A stretch of DNA of 64,000 nt from Rhodobacteraceae bacterium WFHF2C18 (GCA_002166865.1 NHTQ01000002.1:496001-560000), one strand, 5' to 3'; counted from the stretch's first letter, positions 1 to 9,374 are shown. Program-made: numbers and translations. The notes: generated by a model not told the origin, from the sequence alone.

Positions 1-71
1 GGCAGTTTCATCTCTTCGATTCGGTGGGGCGGCGGGGGCGGCTGCACCCCCTGGGCGGGCTGCATGTTCAT
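1..71 (-). CDS. AAA-type ATPase of the tad locus, N-terminal fragment
   Basis: Only the first 23 codons lie in the window; the gene runs off the left edge. The peptide starts MNMQ, has a short run of prolines (PPPPP) and continues RIEEMKLP. From memory this resembles the start of AAA ATPases found at the end of Roseobacter tad loci, but the fragment is too short to show a Walker motif. It lies in the same direction and about 96 bases downstream of the prepilin peptidase, so it is probably the last gene of the same operon. A second ATG two codons later is an alternative start. Confidence 0.4.
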   Translation of the reverse strand, partial: MNMQPAQGVQPPPPPHRIEEMKL

Positions 72-167
72 GGGGTTCTGCCTGCGGCTTCTGATGACGT
101 CGCTTGCACCCTGCGCGGCAATGTTGCGGAATTTATGAAGCGCAGGCGGCAGAAAACGGGCGGCGCG

Positions 168-668
168 TCACGCGCCGAGCACAGCCCCCAGAGCGAGGTA
201 GATCACCAGCGTGCTGCCAAGCGCGAACCCCATGGGAAACTTGCGCCCCCGGCTCCAGCTTTGCCAGCCGGGGGCGAGCCGGCGCAGGGCGCTGTACTTG
301 GCCAACCGGTGCGTGGCGAAACAGGCCAGCAGGTTGGCCGAGAAGATGATCGCCAGACCGGCCACATCCCCCGGCGCGACGAAAGGCGCGGCGGCCGCGA
401 GGAACTTGGAATCCCCCGCGCCCATCAGCCCGGCCATGTTGGCCACGAAGCCCAGTACCAGCACCACCACCAGCGAGACCAGCCGCCATCCATAGAGTGG
501 CAGGGGCAGGGCGATCAGCCCGATGACCAGGAAGATCGCCGCCAGCGTCAGGACCGCGGCGTTGGGGATGCGCATGGCGCTCAGGTCGCTCCAGATCACC
601 CAAAGGCAGACGGGCAGGACGAAGGGCAGGAACCACTGCGCATGGGCGGCGGCGATCTGAAGGGCCAT
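168..668 (-). CDS. cpaA: Prepilin peptidase of the tad pilus (CpaA/TadV type)
   Basis: Inner-membrane aspartic protease that cleaves the leader of the Flp prepilins. The 166-residue product is almost entirely hydrophobic helices. It carries the two catalytic aspartates expected of the family: one in IWSDLSAMRIPN near residue 27 and one in the GxGD motif (MGAGDSKF) near residue 84. It lacks the N-terminal methylase domain of the long PilD-type enzymes, as is normal for tad loci. The ATG at 668 lies 15 bases after the stop of the preceding TPR gene. The two Flp pilins at the other end of the locus are its likely substrates. Confidence 0.88.
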   Translation of the reverse strand: MALQIAAAHAQWFLPFVLPVCLWVIWSDLSAMRIPNAAVLTLAAIFLVIGLIALPLPLYGWRLVSLVVVLVLGFVANMAGLMGAGDSKFLAAAAPFVAPGDVAGLAIIFSANLLACFATHRLAKYSALRRLAPGWQSWSRGRKFPMGFALGSTLVIYLALGAVLGA

Positions 669-682
669 GGCGCGGGCCGGGC

Positions 683-1543
683 CTAGTTGGCCACGTTGCT
701 TTCGAGGGCGCGCAGGCTGCGCGCGGCCTCTTCGAAGTGCTGGGGATGGGTGTCGATCGCGTCGCGCATAAGGCCCTTGCCGATGGCGATGTCGCCCTGC
801 TTGATCGCCGACAGCCCCAAGGTGTAGAGCAGCCGCGCGCGTTCGGTCTGGTCGGTGGGGATGACGGGCAGGCTGTATTTCTTCTGGGCCCCCCGCGCCA
901 GGACCAGGTTGTTCTTCGCGGTGAACAGGGAGCCGTCCTGCCGGATGGCATCGGTGAACAGGCGTTCGGCCGCGGCATAGTCGCCCCGTGTCAGCTTGGA
1001 ATAGCCCCAGTTGTTCATCACCGGCCCCGGCGTGGTGGTCAGCCCGACAGCGGTTTCGTAGAAACTGTCGGCCTTTTCCCATTCCTCCTTGCTGTCGGCG
1101 ATCATCGCCTCCAGCCGGTAACGCTTGAAGGTCTCGTGGGTTGGCGGGATCGAGTCCAGCACCCCATCGGCGCGGGCCCATTCGTTGTTGCGGATCAGGG
1201 CATCGGCCAGATGGACGCTGTCATCCTTGGTGGCGTCGGGATGCTCTGTGACCTTCGTCCAGGCCGGAACGGCCTCGGTATAGCGCTTGGCCCGGATCAA
1301 CGACTTGGCAAGACCGCGCTGCAGATCGATGCGGTCGGACTGTTCGGAGGTTGCCCGCCGGAAGTAGGACACGGCCTCGTCCGGGTCCGCGACCGTCAGC
1401 ATGACGTCGTTGAGGTTGGTTTCATCGACGACGTTGACGCCCTGGAAGGCGCGTTCGACATCGCCGTCTTGCCCGGCCTGATCGCAGGCGCCAAGACTGA
1501 GCACCCCCGTGACACAGAGGGAAATGAGGATGGGCTGGCGCAT
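683..1543 (-). CDS. tadD: TPR-repeat lipoprotein of the tad locus (TadD-like)
   Basis: A 286-residue protein with a lipoprotein signal (hydrophobic h-region ending SLGAC, lipidated Cys near residue 20) followed by repeated helical TPR units across residues 50-280. One typical unit is the segment with MNNWGYSKLTRGDYAAAERLF. TadD-type proteins are thought to assist secretin assembly or stability on the periplasmic side. It lies 31 bases downstream of a second, shorter TPR lipoprotein in the same direction. Either one could be the functional TadD; this longer one is the better size match. Confidence 0.8.
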   Translation of the reverse strand: MRQPILISLCVTGVLSLGACDQAGQDGDVERAFQGVNVVDETNLNDVMLTVADPDEAVSYFRRATSEQSDRIDLQRGLAKSLIRAKRYTEAVPAWTKVTEHPDATKDDSVHLADALIRNNEWARADGVLDSIPPTHETFKRYRLEAMIADSKEEWEKADSFYETAVGLTTTPGPVMNNWGYSKLTRGDYAAAERLFTDAIRQDGSLFTAKNNLVLARGAQKKYSLPVIPTDQTERARLLYTLGLSAIKQGDIAIGKGLMRDAIDTHPQHFEEAARSLRALESNVAN

Positions 1544-1574
1544 TTCGGTGCGTCCTTTTACTGCTCTTGCCTCG

Positions 1575-2123
1575 TCATGGTATCTTGCGGATCAGGTAGT
1601 CGCTGCTGCCCCGCCGTACCAATTTGTATTCTTGTTCTGAGGCCGTATCATACCCGGGATTTTCCGATTTTGCGAGAGCCAAGCGCAGATTGTCGCGAAT
1701 CGCGTCACTTTCGCCATCGTCCAGGGCATAGGCCCGGCGGAAGATCTCGGCAGCCTCCGTCGCGTTTCCCTTTTCCATCAGGACCACGCCCAGGTTGTTC
1801 CAGACCTCGGGCACCGCGTCGTCCTGCTCGACGGCCCGGCGCAGCAGCCGCTCGGCGGTGCCCAGCCGACCCAGCCCGAGGTGCGCACTGCCCAGACCGG
1901 CCAGGATATCGGTGGTCATGCCGCGACCGGCCGCGGCGCGCGAGAAGGCATCGATCGCCAGTTCGTATTCGCCGGCCTGCATCAGGCGATGGCCCACGAG
2001 CGTGCCTTCCACTGCCTCGGCCCCGGGGGCGATCCCGGGTGCATAGGGGCCTTCCGGCACAGGCTCCGCGCCGCAGGCCGCAAGCAGAAGAATGCCTGTA
2101 AGTCGTGCCCCCGCCCGCGTCAT
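1575..2123 (-). CDS. Second TPR-repeat lipoprotein of the tad locus
   Basis: A 182-residue lipoprotein. The short signal ends LLLAAC, with the Cys at about residue 17. The rest is TPR units, including a clear one with VWNNLGVVLMEKGNATEAAEIF. It starts 15 bases after the tadC stop and precedes the longer TPR gene. The pair probably arose by duplication of a TadD-like gene and may form a periplasmic scaffold for the pilus machine, but the sequence does not show the individual role. Confidence 0.78.
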   Translation of the reverse strand: MTRAGARLTGILLLAACGAEPVPEGPYAPGIAPGAEAVEGTLVGHRLMQAGEYELAIDAFSRAAAGRGMTTDILAGLGSAHLGLGRLGTAERLLRRAVEQDDAVPEVWNNLGVVLMEKGNATEAAEIFRRAYALDDGESDAIRDNLRLALAKSENPGYDTASEQEYKLVRRGSSDYLIRKIP

Positions 2124-2138
2124 GGGCTCCTGCCGTTG

Positions 2139-3119
2139 CTATTCCGACATCGCCATCAGTTCCATGATCCCCAGAACCGAGGGACCGACGAGAATGATGA
2201 GCAATGGCGGGACTGTAAGCATCATGGTGGCCAATGTCATCTTCGTTGGCAGCTTGTTGGCCTTTTCCTCGGCGCGCATGACCCGTTTGTCCCGCATCTC
2301 GCCGGCATACACGCGCAGCGCGTCGGCGATCGAGGTGCCGAAGCTCTGCGACTGGACAAGAACAGTGACAAAACTAGAGATATCCTGCACCCCGCAGCGT
2401 TCGGCCATTTCGTTCAGCACCGAGGGTTTGTCGCGGCCTGCCTTGATCTGGTGGGCGACGATCTCGTACTCCTCTGACAGGGCGGGGAAGGAGGCCCGGA
2501 TTTCGCGCGCGACCCGGATGATAGACTGGTCCAGCGATTGCCCCGCCTCCACGCAGGTCAGCATCATGTCCAGACTGTCGGGAAAACCGTCCGCGATCTC
2601 TTGCTGACGTTGCTGCTGGCGTTTGGTCACCCAGTACTTGGGCGCCATGTAGCCCAGGGCCCCGGGGCCGAGGATGTAGAGCAGGGTTTCTTGCGTGCTG
2701 GTGTCGCTGCTCGACTTGAACAGAAGGAAATAGATGACCCCGAGTGCAAGCAGCCCCATGCCGAGCGCAAACTGCGCGAAATGGAAGAACCGCACCGCAT
2801 CCCGGCTGCGGTAGCCTGCCTGCATCAGGGTCAGGCGGATCTGCGACAGCTGCTTTTCGTCCTGCGGTTCGAGGAAATTCGCGTATTTGTCCAGCTTCTG
2901 GTTGCGGCTGGTGGCGCGCAGGCGCTTCTGGCTGGTCTCGGTCTTGGCGGGGGCCTTGTCGGTCTTTTTCAGCTTGTCCAGCGGGTCGCGGGATTCCCGG
3001 ATCAGAAGCGGCACCGTGATCAGGACCAGAAGAATCCCGAGCGTTCCGATCGCGATGAGCGGGCCGAAGGGGCCCAGGGCGTCGGTGAGGGTCTGCTCTG
3101 TCCGGGTGAGGAAGTCCAT
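2139..3119 (-). CDS. tadC: Flp pilus platform protein TadC
   Basis: Inner-membrane platform protein of the type II secretion F (GspF/TadC) family, 326 residues. There is an N-terminal membrane helix (PLIAIGTLGILLVLITVPLL), a charged linker, two central helices around residues 110-155, the cytoplasmic F domain (DGFPDSLDMMLTCVEAGQSL, residues about 175-195) and C-terminal helices. It works with TadB and the TadA ATPase to drive pilin polymerisation. It starts 13 bases downstream of tadB. Confidence 0.92.
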   Translation of the reverse strand: MDFLTRTEQTLTDALGPFGPLIAIGTLGILLVLITVPLLIRESRDPLDKLKKTDKAPAKTETSQKRLRATSRNQKLDKYANFLEPQDEKQLSQIRLTLMQAGYRSRDAVRFFHFAQFALGMGLLALGVIYFLLFKSSSDTSTQETLLYILGPGALGYMAPKYWVTKRQQQRQQEIADGFPDSLDMMLTCVEAGQSLDQSIIRVAREIRASFPALSEEYEIVAHQIKAGRDKPSVLNEMAERCGVQDISSFVTVLVQSQSFGTSIADALRVYAGEMRDKRVMRAEEKANKLPTKMTLATMMLTVPPLLIILVGPSVLGIMELMAMSE

Positions 3120-3132
3120 CGGTGCAGCCCTT

Positions 3133-4101
3133 TCAGACCTTGATGTTCACGAGGGCGCGCATGACGATCAGGTTGGCCACCAGGAACGCGCCGACGACCA
3201 GGCAGGCAGGAACGAACCAGGGATGTTCCATCACCTTGTCGTAGTAGTTGGGATCGAGTAGCTGGATGCCCACCAGCGCGACGATCGGGAAGCCCGACAG
3301 GAACTTGCCCGACCATTGCGCTTCGGCGGTGATTGCCTTGACCCTGCGGAACAGGCGAAACCGCGCGCGGATGACCTTGGCCAGCCCGTCGAGGATCTCG
3401 GCCAGGTTGCCGCCCGACTGCTGCTGGATCGTCACCGCCACCGCGAGAAAGCGCAGATCCTGCATGTCCAGACGTTCGGCCAGATCCTTCAGCGCCTCGC
3501 CCATATCCCGTCCGTAAGCGGACTCGTCGGCGATGACGCCGAACTCGGTGGCCAGGGGATCGGCCACCTCGTTGGCGACGATCGAAATCGCCGAGGAGAA
3601 GGGATGTCCCACCCTAAGAGAGCGCACCATCAACTCGATGGCGTCGGGGAGCTGCTCCTCGATCAACCCCATCCGCTTCTTGGCCTTCATGTTGATCCAG
3701 GTGACCACGCCGCCCACGCCGATCGCCACCGAGACGAGGGCGCGCACCGCGATCCCGGTTTCGGTCCCCACGGACAGCCCGACGAAGGCCAGCATGCTGA
3801 GGGCGACCATGATCATGATGAGCTGCTTGGGCGTGAAGGCGATCGCTGCTTTCTGGGCCTTGTCCGACAGGACCGAGTACAGCGGGATGCTGCGCGCCTT
3901 GAGGTGCTGGCGCATTTCCTTGCGCAGCTGTTCCATCACCTCTTCGCGGTTTCCGCCCTTGTTGAGCATCTCCAGTCGGCGGTTCACGCGGTTGTTGAGG
4001 CTGATGGAGCGGCCGAAGACGGTGAGGTAGAGCCCCTCCACCAGCACGAGCACGCCGATGAAGATCAGCCCGTAAATGATCGGTTCCGCACTCAGGGTCA
4101 T
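3133..4101 (-). CDS. tadB: Flp pilus platform protein TadB
   Basis: TadB, 322 residues, the second F-domain inner-membrane platform subunit. There are membrane helices at the N-terminus and near residues 95-135, then a conserved cytoplasmic domain with QLPDAIELMVRSLRVGHPF, and a C-terminal helix pair. The ATG at 4101 is chosen because it sits 8 bases after the tadA stop and begins a normal TadB N-terminus; an in-frame start further upstream would lie inside tadA. The gene is part of the tadA-tadB-tadC core. Confidence 0.92.
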   Translation of the reverse strand: MTLSAEPIIYGLIFIGVLVLVEGLYLTVFGRSISLNNRVNRRLEMLNKGGNREEVMEQLRKEMRQHLKARSIPLYSVLSDKAQKAAIAFTPKQLIMIMVALSMLAFVGLSVGTETGIAVRALVSVAIGVGGVVTWINMKAKKRMGLIEEQLPDAIELMVRSLRVGHPFSSAISIVANEVADPLATEFGVIADESAYGRDMGEALKDLAERLDMQDLRFLAVAVTIQQQSGGNLAEILDGLAKVIRARFRLFRRVKAITAEAQWSGKFLSGFPIVALVGIQLLDPNYYDKVMEHPWFVPACLVVGAFLVANLIVMRALVNIKV

Positions 4102-4109
4102 GATGGATG

Positions 4110-5558
4110 TCACTCCGCCGCAATGGGTTCGTAGATGCTGGGGGGCAGGTCGTACCCCCACAGCCGGAAGCGTTCGGAATAGTTCGATCGGACGCCGGTG
4201 CCGGTGAAATGCCCGATGATCTTGTTGTCGGGCGTCAGGCCCATCCGCTGGAAGCGGAAGATCTCCTGCATCGAGATGACGTCACCCTCCATGCCGGTGA
4301 TTTCCGTGATCGAGGTCATCCGCCGCGAGCCGTCCTGCAGCCGGCTGGCCTGCACGATCAGGTTGACGGCGCTGGCGATCTGGCTGCGCACCGCCTTGAT
4401 CGGCATCTCGATGCCGGCCATGGCGATCATGTTTTCCAGCCGGCTGATCGCGTCGCGCGCGTTGTTGGCGTGGATCGTGGTCATCGAGCCGTCGTGGCCC
4501 GTGTTCATGGCCTGCAGCATGTCGATCACCTCTTCGCCGCGCGTCTCGCCAACGATGATGCGGTCGGGGCGCATCCGCAGGGCGTTCTTCACGCAGTCAC
4601 GGGCCGAGACCTCGCCCTTGCCCTCGACGTTGGGCGGGCGGCTTTCCATGCGGCCGACGTGGACCTGCTGCAGCTGAAGTTCCGCCGTGTCCTCGATGGT
4701 CAGGATCCGTTCGGCGTGATCGATGAAACTGGACAGGGCATTGAGGGTAGTCGTCTTGCCCGAGCCGGTACCACCCGAGACGATGACGTTCAGCCGGCAG
4801 GCGACAGCGGCCTGGAGGTAGGCGGCCATCTCCTCGGAGAAGGCGCCGAACTTGATCAGGTCGTCGATCCCCAGCTTGTCCTTCTTGAATTTCCGGATCG
4901 AGACGAGGCTGCCATCCACCGCGATGGGGGGCACCATCGCGTTGAAACGCGATCCGTCGGCCAGGCGCGCGTCGACATAGGGGTTCATCTCGTCGACCCG
5001 CCGGCCCACGGCCGAAACGATCTTGTCGATGATGCGCAGCAGGTGCTTTTCGTCCTTGAAGGTTACGTCGCTCAGCTCCAGCCGGCCGTTGCGTTCGACG
5101 AAGATCTGGTGTGGGCCGTTGACGAGGATGTCGTTCACGCTGTCGTCGTTGAGCAGCGTCTCCAGCGGGCCGAGCCCGCGCACCTCGTCGTAGAGTTCCT
5201 GATTGAGCTGGCTGCGGTCCTCGCGGTTCAGGACGATACTTTTCTCTTCCAGCACCTCGCCGGCGATGGCGCTGATTTCCGCGCGCAGGTCCTTTTCCGA
5301 CGCGGTCTCGATGGCTGATAGATTGAGATTGTCCAGAAGCGCGCGGTGAAGGTCCAGCTTGATCTCGGCCAGACGTTCCTTGCGCTTGCGCTCCTTGTCC
5401 ATGGGCGCCGGCTGTGCCGCGGCGGCCTGCGGCGGCTTGCGCAGCATTGTCACCTGCGCCTGTTCCGCCGCGGCCGGTTCGGGCGCGGCCTTGCTTGGCT
5501 GGGGGGTGGTCCCCGTCGTCTCGGGGCGGGACGGCGATTTCTTGTAGCGCGAAAACAT
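4110..5558 (-). CDS. tadA: Flp pilus assembly ATPase TadA/CpaF
   Basis: Cytoplasmic hexameric secretion ATPase of the VirB11/GspE superfamily that powers Flp pilus assembly; 482 residues. The N-terminal 65 residues are a low-complexity Pro/Ala/Lys stretch. Then comes the N-terminal domain ([15 protein letters not shown]), the Walker A motif GGTGSGKT at residues 262-269, the Asp box ([10 protein letters not shown]), the Walker B region ([12 protein letters not shown]) and the His box (TTIHANN). All catalytic elements look intact. It lies between cpaE and tadB in the conserved order. Confidence 0.95.
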   Translation of the reverse strand: MFSRYKKSPSRPETTGTTPQPSKAAPEPAAAEQAQVTMLRKPPQAAAAQPAPMDKERKRKERLAEIKLDLHRALLDNLNLSAIETASEKDLRAEISAIAGEVLEEKSIVLNREDRSQLNQELYDEVRGLGPLETLLNDDSVNDILVNGPHQIFVERNGRLELSDVTFKDEKHLLRIIDKIVSAVGRRVDEMNPYVDARLADGSRFNAMVPPIAVDGSLVSIRKFKKDKLGIDDLIKFGAFSEEMAAYLQAAVACRLNVIVSGGTGSGKTTTLNALSSFIDHAERILTIEDTAELQLQQVHVGRMESRPPNVEGKGEVSARDCVKNALRMRPDRIIVGETRGEEVIDMLQAMNTGHDGSMTTIHANNARDAISRLENMIAMAGIEMPIKAVRSQIASAVNLIVQASRLQDGSRRMTSITEITGMEGDVISMQEIFRFQRMGLTPDNKIIGHFTGTGVRSNYSERFRLWGYDLPPSIYEPIAAE

Positions 5559-5572
5559 CGCTTCGTGTCCTT

Positions 5573-6814
5573 CTATGCGGCTTCGGCGTCACTCTTGCCG
5601 ATTTCGTGCAGGGAACTGGCCAGTTTGGCGATCTCGCGGCGCAGCGGGTTCTTGGCCGCCGAACTGGCCATCGGCAGGCCGTGATCACCCGCTTGCGTGA
5701 CCGCGCGGCCGCCATCGGGCAGCTGAACCTCGATCGAGATCTCAAGGCTTTCAGCGAGGCGCTTGACCCGGCCGCGGCCGCTGAGGTCGGTGAACTTGGG
5801 CGCCCGGTTGAGGCAGAAGCGCAGTTTTTCCAGGGGCAGTTCCTCGGCCTTGAGCGCGCGCTTGAGCCGCAGCGCGTTCTGGGCCGAGCGCATGTCGAGT
5901 TCCAGCGTGACGAAATAGATCTGGCAGGCGTTGAGAACCGTTTCGGTCCATTGCACCAAGGTGCCCGGCATATCCACGATCACGTAGTCGAAGTGCTTGC
6001 GCGCCTGCTCTAGCACGCGGCTCACATCCTCCGGGGTGACCATGTCCAGCGGCAGAATATCCGTCGGCGCGGTGAGAACCCAGAGCGTTTCGTCGTGGCT
6101 GACCAGCGCCTGCCGGAAGATGTCGTCGTCCATCGATTCGGTGTCGGCCCACATCTCGTAGACGACTTCGCGGCGAGGCAGGTCAAGATAGGTCGCGGCC
6201 GAACCCGTCTGCAGCCCGAAGTCCAGCAGGCACACGCGCGGCGGGTCCGTCTTCTCGACGGTGGCCAGTTCCCAGGCCAGGTTGACCGCCAGCGTGGTTG
6301 CCCCGGTCCCGCCCGCGATCGCCTGGACCGCCAGCAGAACGCCGTCGGCCTCGCCGCCGCCGCCCTGGAACGTGGGCTCGGTGGCGGCGCGCTGTGCTTC
6401 CTCGGCGCGCTTGCGCAGCCGGTCGATCGCCGCCTGAAGCTCGTTTTCGGGCAGCGGGTAGGGCACGAACTCGTCTGCGCCCTTGCGCAGCAACTGGTGC
6501 AGGACCGAGGGGCTGACATCCTCGGCGATCAGGATCACCTTGATGCCCCGGGCATTGGCCAGCGTGATCACCTCGCCGAGCATGGCGATATCCTGCTCGT
6601 CGGTCTCGTCGATCGCCAGCGCGACGAATTCCAGCGCTTCCGCCTCGGGCTGGTTGAAGAAGGCCAGCGCCTCGGGGAAGCCAAGGTCGCCCCAGTTTTC
6701 CCCAAGGGCGGCCTCCATGTCCTCGATCAGCAGATCGAAATTCTGCACATCGCGGCTGATGGTGCAGGCCACGATGGGGCTGGGCTCGGGCTGTGTGATC
6801 GCAGTGCTCGTCAT
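5573..6814 (-). CDS. cpaE: Pilus localisation ATPase CpaE/TadZ
   Basis: A 413-residue protein with an atypical receiver-like N-terminal domain (residues about 10-135) and a MinD/ParA-type P-loop domain from about residue 150. The P-loop is degenerate (AGGTGATTLAVNLAWEL, with no lysine after the GT), as in other TadZ/CpaE proteins that localise the pilus machine to a pole. The ATG at 6814 is used because a GGAAGC ribosome site lies about 10 bases upstream; the longer in-frame extension looks non-coding. It is followed 14 bases later by tadA. Confidence 0.9.
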   Translation of the reverse strand: MTSTAITQPEPSPIVACTISRDVQNFDLLIEDMEAALGENWGDLGFPEALAFFNQPEAEALEFVALAIDETDEQDIAMLGEVITLANARGIKVILIAEDVSPSVLHQLLRKGADEFVPYPLPENELQAAIDRLRKRAEEAQRAATEPTFQGGGGEADGVLLAVQAIAGGTGATTLAVNLAWELATVEKTDPPRVCLLDFGLQTGSAATYLDLPRREVVYEMWADTESMDDDIFRQALVSHDETLWVLTAPTDILPLDMVTPEDVSRVLEQARKHFDYVIVDMPGTLVQWTETVLNACQIYFVTLELDMRSAQNALRLKRALKAEELPLEKLRFCLNRAPKFTDLSGRGRVKRLAESLEISIEVQLPDGGRAVTQAGDHGLPMASSAAKNPLRREIAKLASSLHEIGKSDAEAA

Positions 6815-6990
6815 ATGATCCAAGCTTCCATTGTCTCCGGCCCGCGAATGCTCCCGCGGATGACCTCTGCCCGCCCCGGTCCGGGGCGCTGCAACGCGCA
6901 CCGTGCACGGGATCCTGGGCATGTTGCGAAAATCCCCGGAAATCTGGGCAACATTTGGGCCAAAAAACCGAAATTGTGCGATTTCGGAAG

Positions 6991-7021
6991 ACAAAGAAAA
7001 ACCCGCCCTGAAGGCGGGTTA
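6991..7021 (-). terminator. Intrinsic terminator between the OmpA-like gene and cpaE
   Basis: Read on the minus strand, an 8-bp perfect stem (AACCCGCC paired with GGCGGGTT, loop of 5) is followed by TTTTCTTTG. It lies about 45 bases downstream of the OmpA-like lipoprotein gene and 177 bases upstream of cpaE. It probably ends or reduces transcription from the upstream half of the tad locus, so cpaE-tadA-tadB-tadC and later genes likely have their own promoter in the gap. Confidence 0.75.
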
Positions 7022-7065
7022 AGGTGGCCCGGCCAATGCCGGGCAGGGAGAAAGCTACATGTGCG

Positions 7066-7740
7066 TCAGCCGCCGCCGCCGCCGCCTCCGCCGCCACCCG
7101 TAAGCGTGCCCTCGTCGCCGACCATCGACAACTCCGAGGTCGGTTGCGCACTCTTGACATATTCTCGATAGACCACCTCGGCGTACTTTCCGTCCATCAC
7201 GATGGGGTGCGATTCGACGAAGCCCGAGACCTCTGTGACGGTCCGGCGGTTGCGCCGCTCCCGGCCCTGGGTCACGATCAGTGGCTGGGTTTCGCCGAAA
7301 GACGCAACCGCCTCAAGACGGTGCCGGCCGATGCCTTCCGACACCAGATAATTGACCACGACCCGCGCCCGACGCAGGCCGAGGCGCTTGTTGTAGGCTT
7401 GCGATCCGACCTTGTCGGTATGGCCGTAGACGCGGAAGCGCACCTCGGGGAACTGCTTGATCCAGCGGGCCTGACGGCGCAGGGTCGCCCGCGCCTGGGG
7501 GCTGAGTTGCGCGGAGTCGAAGGCGAAGTTCACCGTGCTGTCCACCTCCTCGGCGAAGCGTTCGGAGAGGTCCAGAACGAACTTCTTCTCGCCCTTCATC
7601 ACGAGGTGGTTGTTCATGGTGGCGTTGCCGAAATTGCCGCTGTCCACCACCGCGCCTGCCTCTTGATAGGACGGGGCCGCGCCCTGCTGGGAACAAGCGG
7701 CCATCGCCGCCAGCCCCGCCATTGCCACAAGATACCGCAT
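7066..7740 (-). CDS. OmpA-family lipoprotein of the tad locus with poly-glycine tail
   Basis: A 224-residue lipoprotein (signal MRYLVAMAGLAAMAAC) with an OmpA-type peptidoglycan-binding domain at about residues 75-170. It has the family signature NFAFDSAQLSPQAR, then VYGHTDKVGSQAYNKRLGLR. It probably anchors the secretin complex to the cell wall. The protein ends in ten consecutive glycines after LTG, encoded by a GGC/GGT/GGA-rich stretch at 7069-7100. It starts 16 bases after the cpaC stop, so the two are co-transcribed. Confidence 0.88.
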   Translation of the reverse strand: MRYLVAMAGLAAMAACSQQGAAPSYQEAGAVVDSGNFGNATMNNHLVMKGEKKFVLDLSERFAEEVDSTVNFAFDSAQLSPQARATLRRQARWIKQFPEVRFRVYGHTDKVGSQAYNKRLGLRRARVVVNYLVSEGIGRHRLEAVASFGETQPLIVTQGRERRNRRTVTEVSGFVESHPIVMDGKYAEVVYREYVKSAQPTSELSMVGDEGTLTGGGGGGGGGG

Positions 7741-7756
7741 CTGCCGCCCCTTTCGA

Positions 7757-9175
7757 TCAGTCCATCACGTAGCCATAGGAGCCACTGAAATCCTGCTTGG
7801 CCACTTCGCCTGCGGGGTCGCCCTCTTCGCTCTCCCGCACGACGCGGCCGTTGAGAAACAGGTCACGCTCGGTTGGCAGCTTGACCCGATCGGTGGGCAG
7901 GGCAAGCGCCTCTCCGCGCGTGGGCGTGACCAGATGTGCCGAGACGATGATGACAAGCTCGGTCTGCGAGCGCTGGTAATCGGCACTGCGGAACAGCGCC
8001 CCCAGCACGGGCACATCGCCCAGCCAGGGCACCTGGCCGTTGTTGTCGCGGAAGTCGTCCTGCAGAAGGCCGGCGATGGCGAAGCTTTCGCCGTCGCGCA
8101 GGGCGACGGTGGTCGAGGTGTCGCGCCGGCGGAAGGCATCCACCGTGAATCCTTCGACCTGGACCCCGTTGGTGGCGTCGATCGAGGAGACCGCCGCCCC
8201 CAGTTCCAGGTTGATCACCCCGTCGTCCACGACCCGCGGCACGAAATTGAGTTCCACGCCGAAGGGCTTGAACTCGATGGTCGTGGTGTCGTTTTCCTGT
8301 GCCACCGGCACCGGGTATTCGCCGCCGGCCAGGAACTTGGCTTCCTGTCCGGACAACGCGGTGAGGTTCGGTTCGGCCAGGGTGCGCACGACGCCCTTGG
8401 TCTCCAGCGCTTCCAGCAGGATTCCCACCTCGACCGACCCAACGTCGAAGCCGAAGGCGATGGCGCCGTTGTTTTCGTTGGTCGCCGGAACGGCACCGGA
8501 CAGGGTGTCGAGGATGGCGGTCTGGCCCGCGGTGGCATTGGTACCGCCGATCGCGCCCAGGCCCCCGCCGTTGCGCCCGTCGATCGACAGCGAGGTCGAC
8601 AACGCCTTCGAGACGCTGCGCTGCATTTCCGCGAAGCGCACCTTCAGCATGACCTGCTGCTTGCCGGAGACCGACATCAGGTTCGAGACGCGCTCGGGCG
8701 CATAGCGTTCGGCCAGGGCCAGGGCCCTGTCCATGCGCGTGGTGCTGGAAACGCTGCCTGACAGCACGATCCCGTCGTTGGCCGCGCGCACCTCGATCTC
8801 CTCGCCCGGCAGGATCTGGCGCAGACGTTCCTTGAACTCGGAAATGTCCGCGGTGACGTGCACGTCCACGTTCGTGATGAGCCGGCCATTGGCGTCCAGC
8901 AACGTCAGCGTCGTGCGCCCCGGCGCCTTGCCCAGCACATAGATGGTGCGGTCCGACAGCGTCGAGAAGTCCGCGATCGTGGGGTTGGCGATACTCAGTT
9001 CCGCGAAGGGAACGGCGCTTTCCACAACGACGGCGCGGTTCATCGCGACATTCAGATCGCGGCCCGTCCCCTTGCGCAGGATCTGCAGGGATTCCGCCTG
9101 TACCGAACTGGCGAACGGCGCCAGCGCCGTCACCAACCCCAGCAGGGCGGCCCCGAAAAAGCCCTTGATTTTCAT
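7757..9175 (-). CDS. cpaC: Outer-membrane secretin CpaC/RcpA of the Flp pilus
   Basis: The outer-membrane channel for the Flp pilus, 472 residues. There is a Sec signal peptide (residues 1-28, ending VQA), an N-terminal pilus-secretin domain and BON-like segment (residues about 30-165), and the conserved secretin core. The core includes VEVGILLEALETKG, PVPVAQ and VPWLGDVPVLGALFRS near residues 385-400. The ATG at 9175 follows an AAAGGCAGG ribosome site; the in-frame codons upstream have no such site. An intrinsic terminator separates it from cpaB. Confidence 0.93.
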   Translation of the reverse strand: MKIKGFFGAALLGLVTALAPFASSVQAESLQILRKGTGRDLNVAMNRAVVVESAVPFAELSIANPTIADFSTLSDRTIYVLGKAPGRTTLTLLDANGRLITNVDVHVTADISEFKERLRQILPGEEIEVRAANDGIVLSGSVSSTTRMDRALALAERYAPERVSNLMSVSGKQQVMLKVRFAEMQRSVSKALSTSLSIDGRNGGGLGAIGGTNATAGQTAILDTLSGAVPATNENNGAIAFGFDVGSVEVGILLEALETKGVVRTLAEPNLTALSGQEAKFLAGGEYPVPVAQENDTTTIEFKPFGVELNFVPRVVDDGVINLELGAAVSSIDATNGVQVEGFTVDAFRRRDTSTTVALRDGESFAIAGLLQDDFRDNNGQVPWLGDVPVLGALFRSADYQRSQTELVIIVSAHLVTPTRGEALALPTDRVKLPTERDLFLNGRVVRESEEGDPAGEVAKQDFSGSYGYVMD

Positions 9176-9320
9176 GTGACCTGCCTTTCCGATCACGCCT
9201 CATTGATCCGGGTCTTCGCGCCCGTGTTTGTGCCGAGTGTGCGTCAGTTCGCAAAAATTTTCAAGAATCAATGGATTTTCGCAGGGATTTGTCGCCTGTG
9301 TGACGAAACTGCCGCGCAGT

Positions 9321-9350
9321 AAAAAAGGCGCCCCGGCATGGGGCGCCTGA
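9321..9350 (-). terminator. Strong intrinsic terminator downstream of cpaB
   Basis: On the minus strand, GGCGCCCC pairs perfectly with GGGGCGCC across a 5-base loop and is followed directly by six Ts. It is 25 bases beyond the cpaB stop and about 145 bases before cpaC. It should stop or attenuate transcripts running from the pilin genes and cpaB into cpaC. Confidence 0.85.
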
Positions 9351-9374
9351 TCCAGAAACGGGGCAATGCGCGGA

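Noticed and set aside
7066-7100. GCC/GGC run as a tandem repeat array
   Set aside because: It is inside the OmpA-like gene and is explained by the poly-glycine tail.
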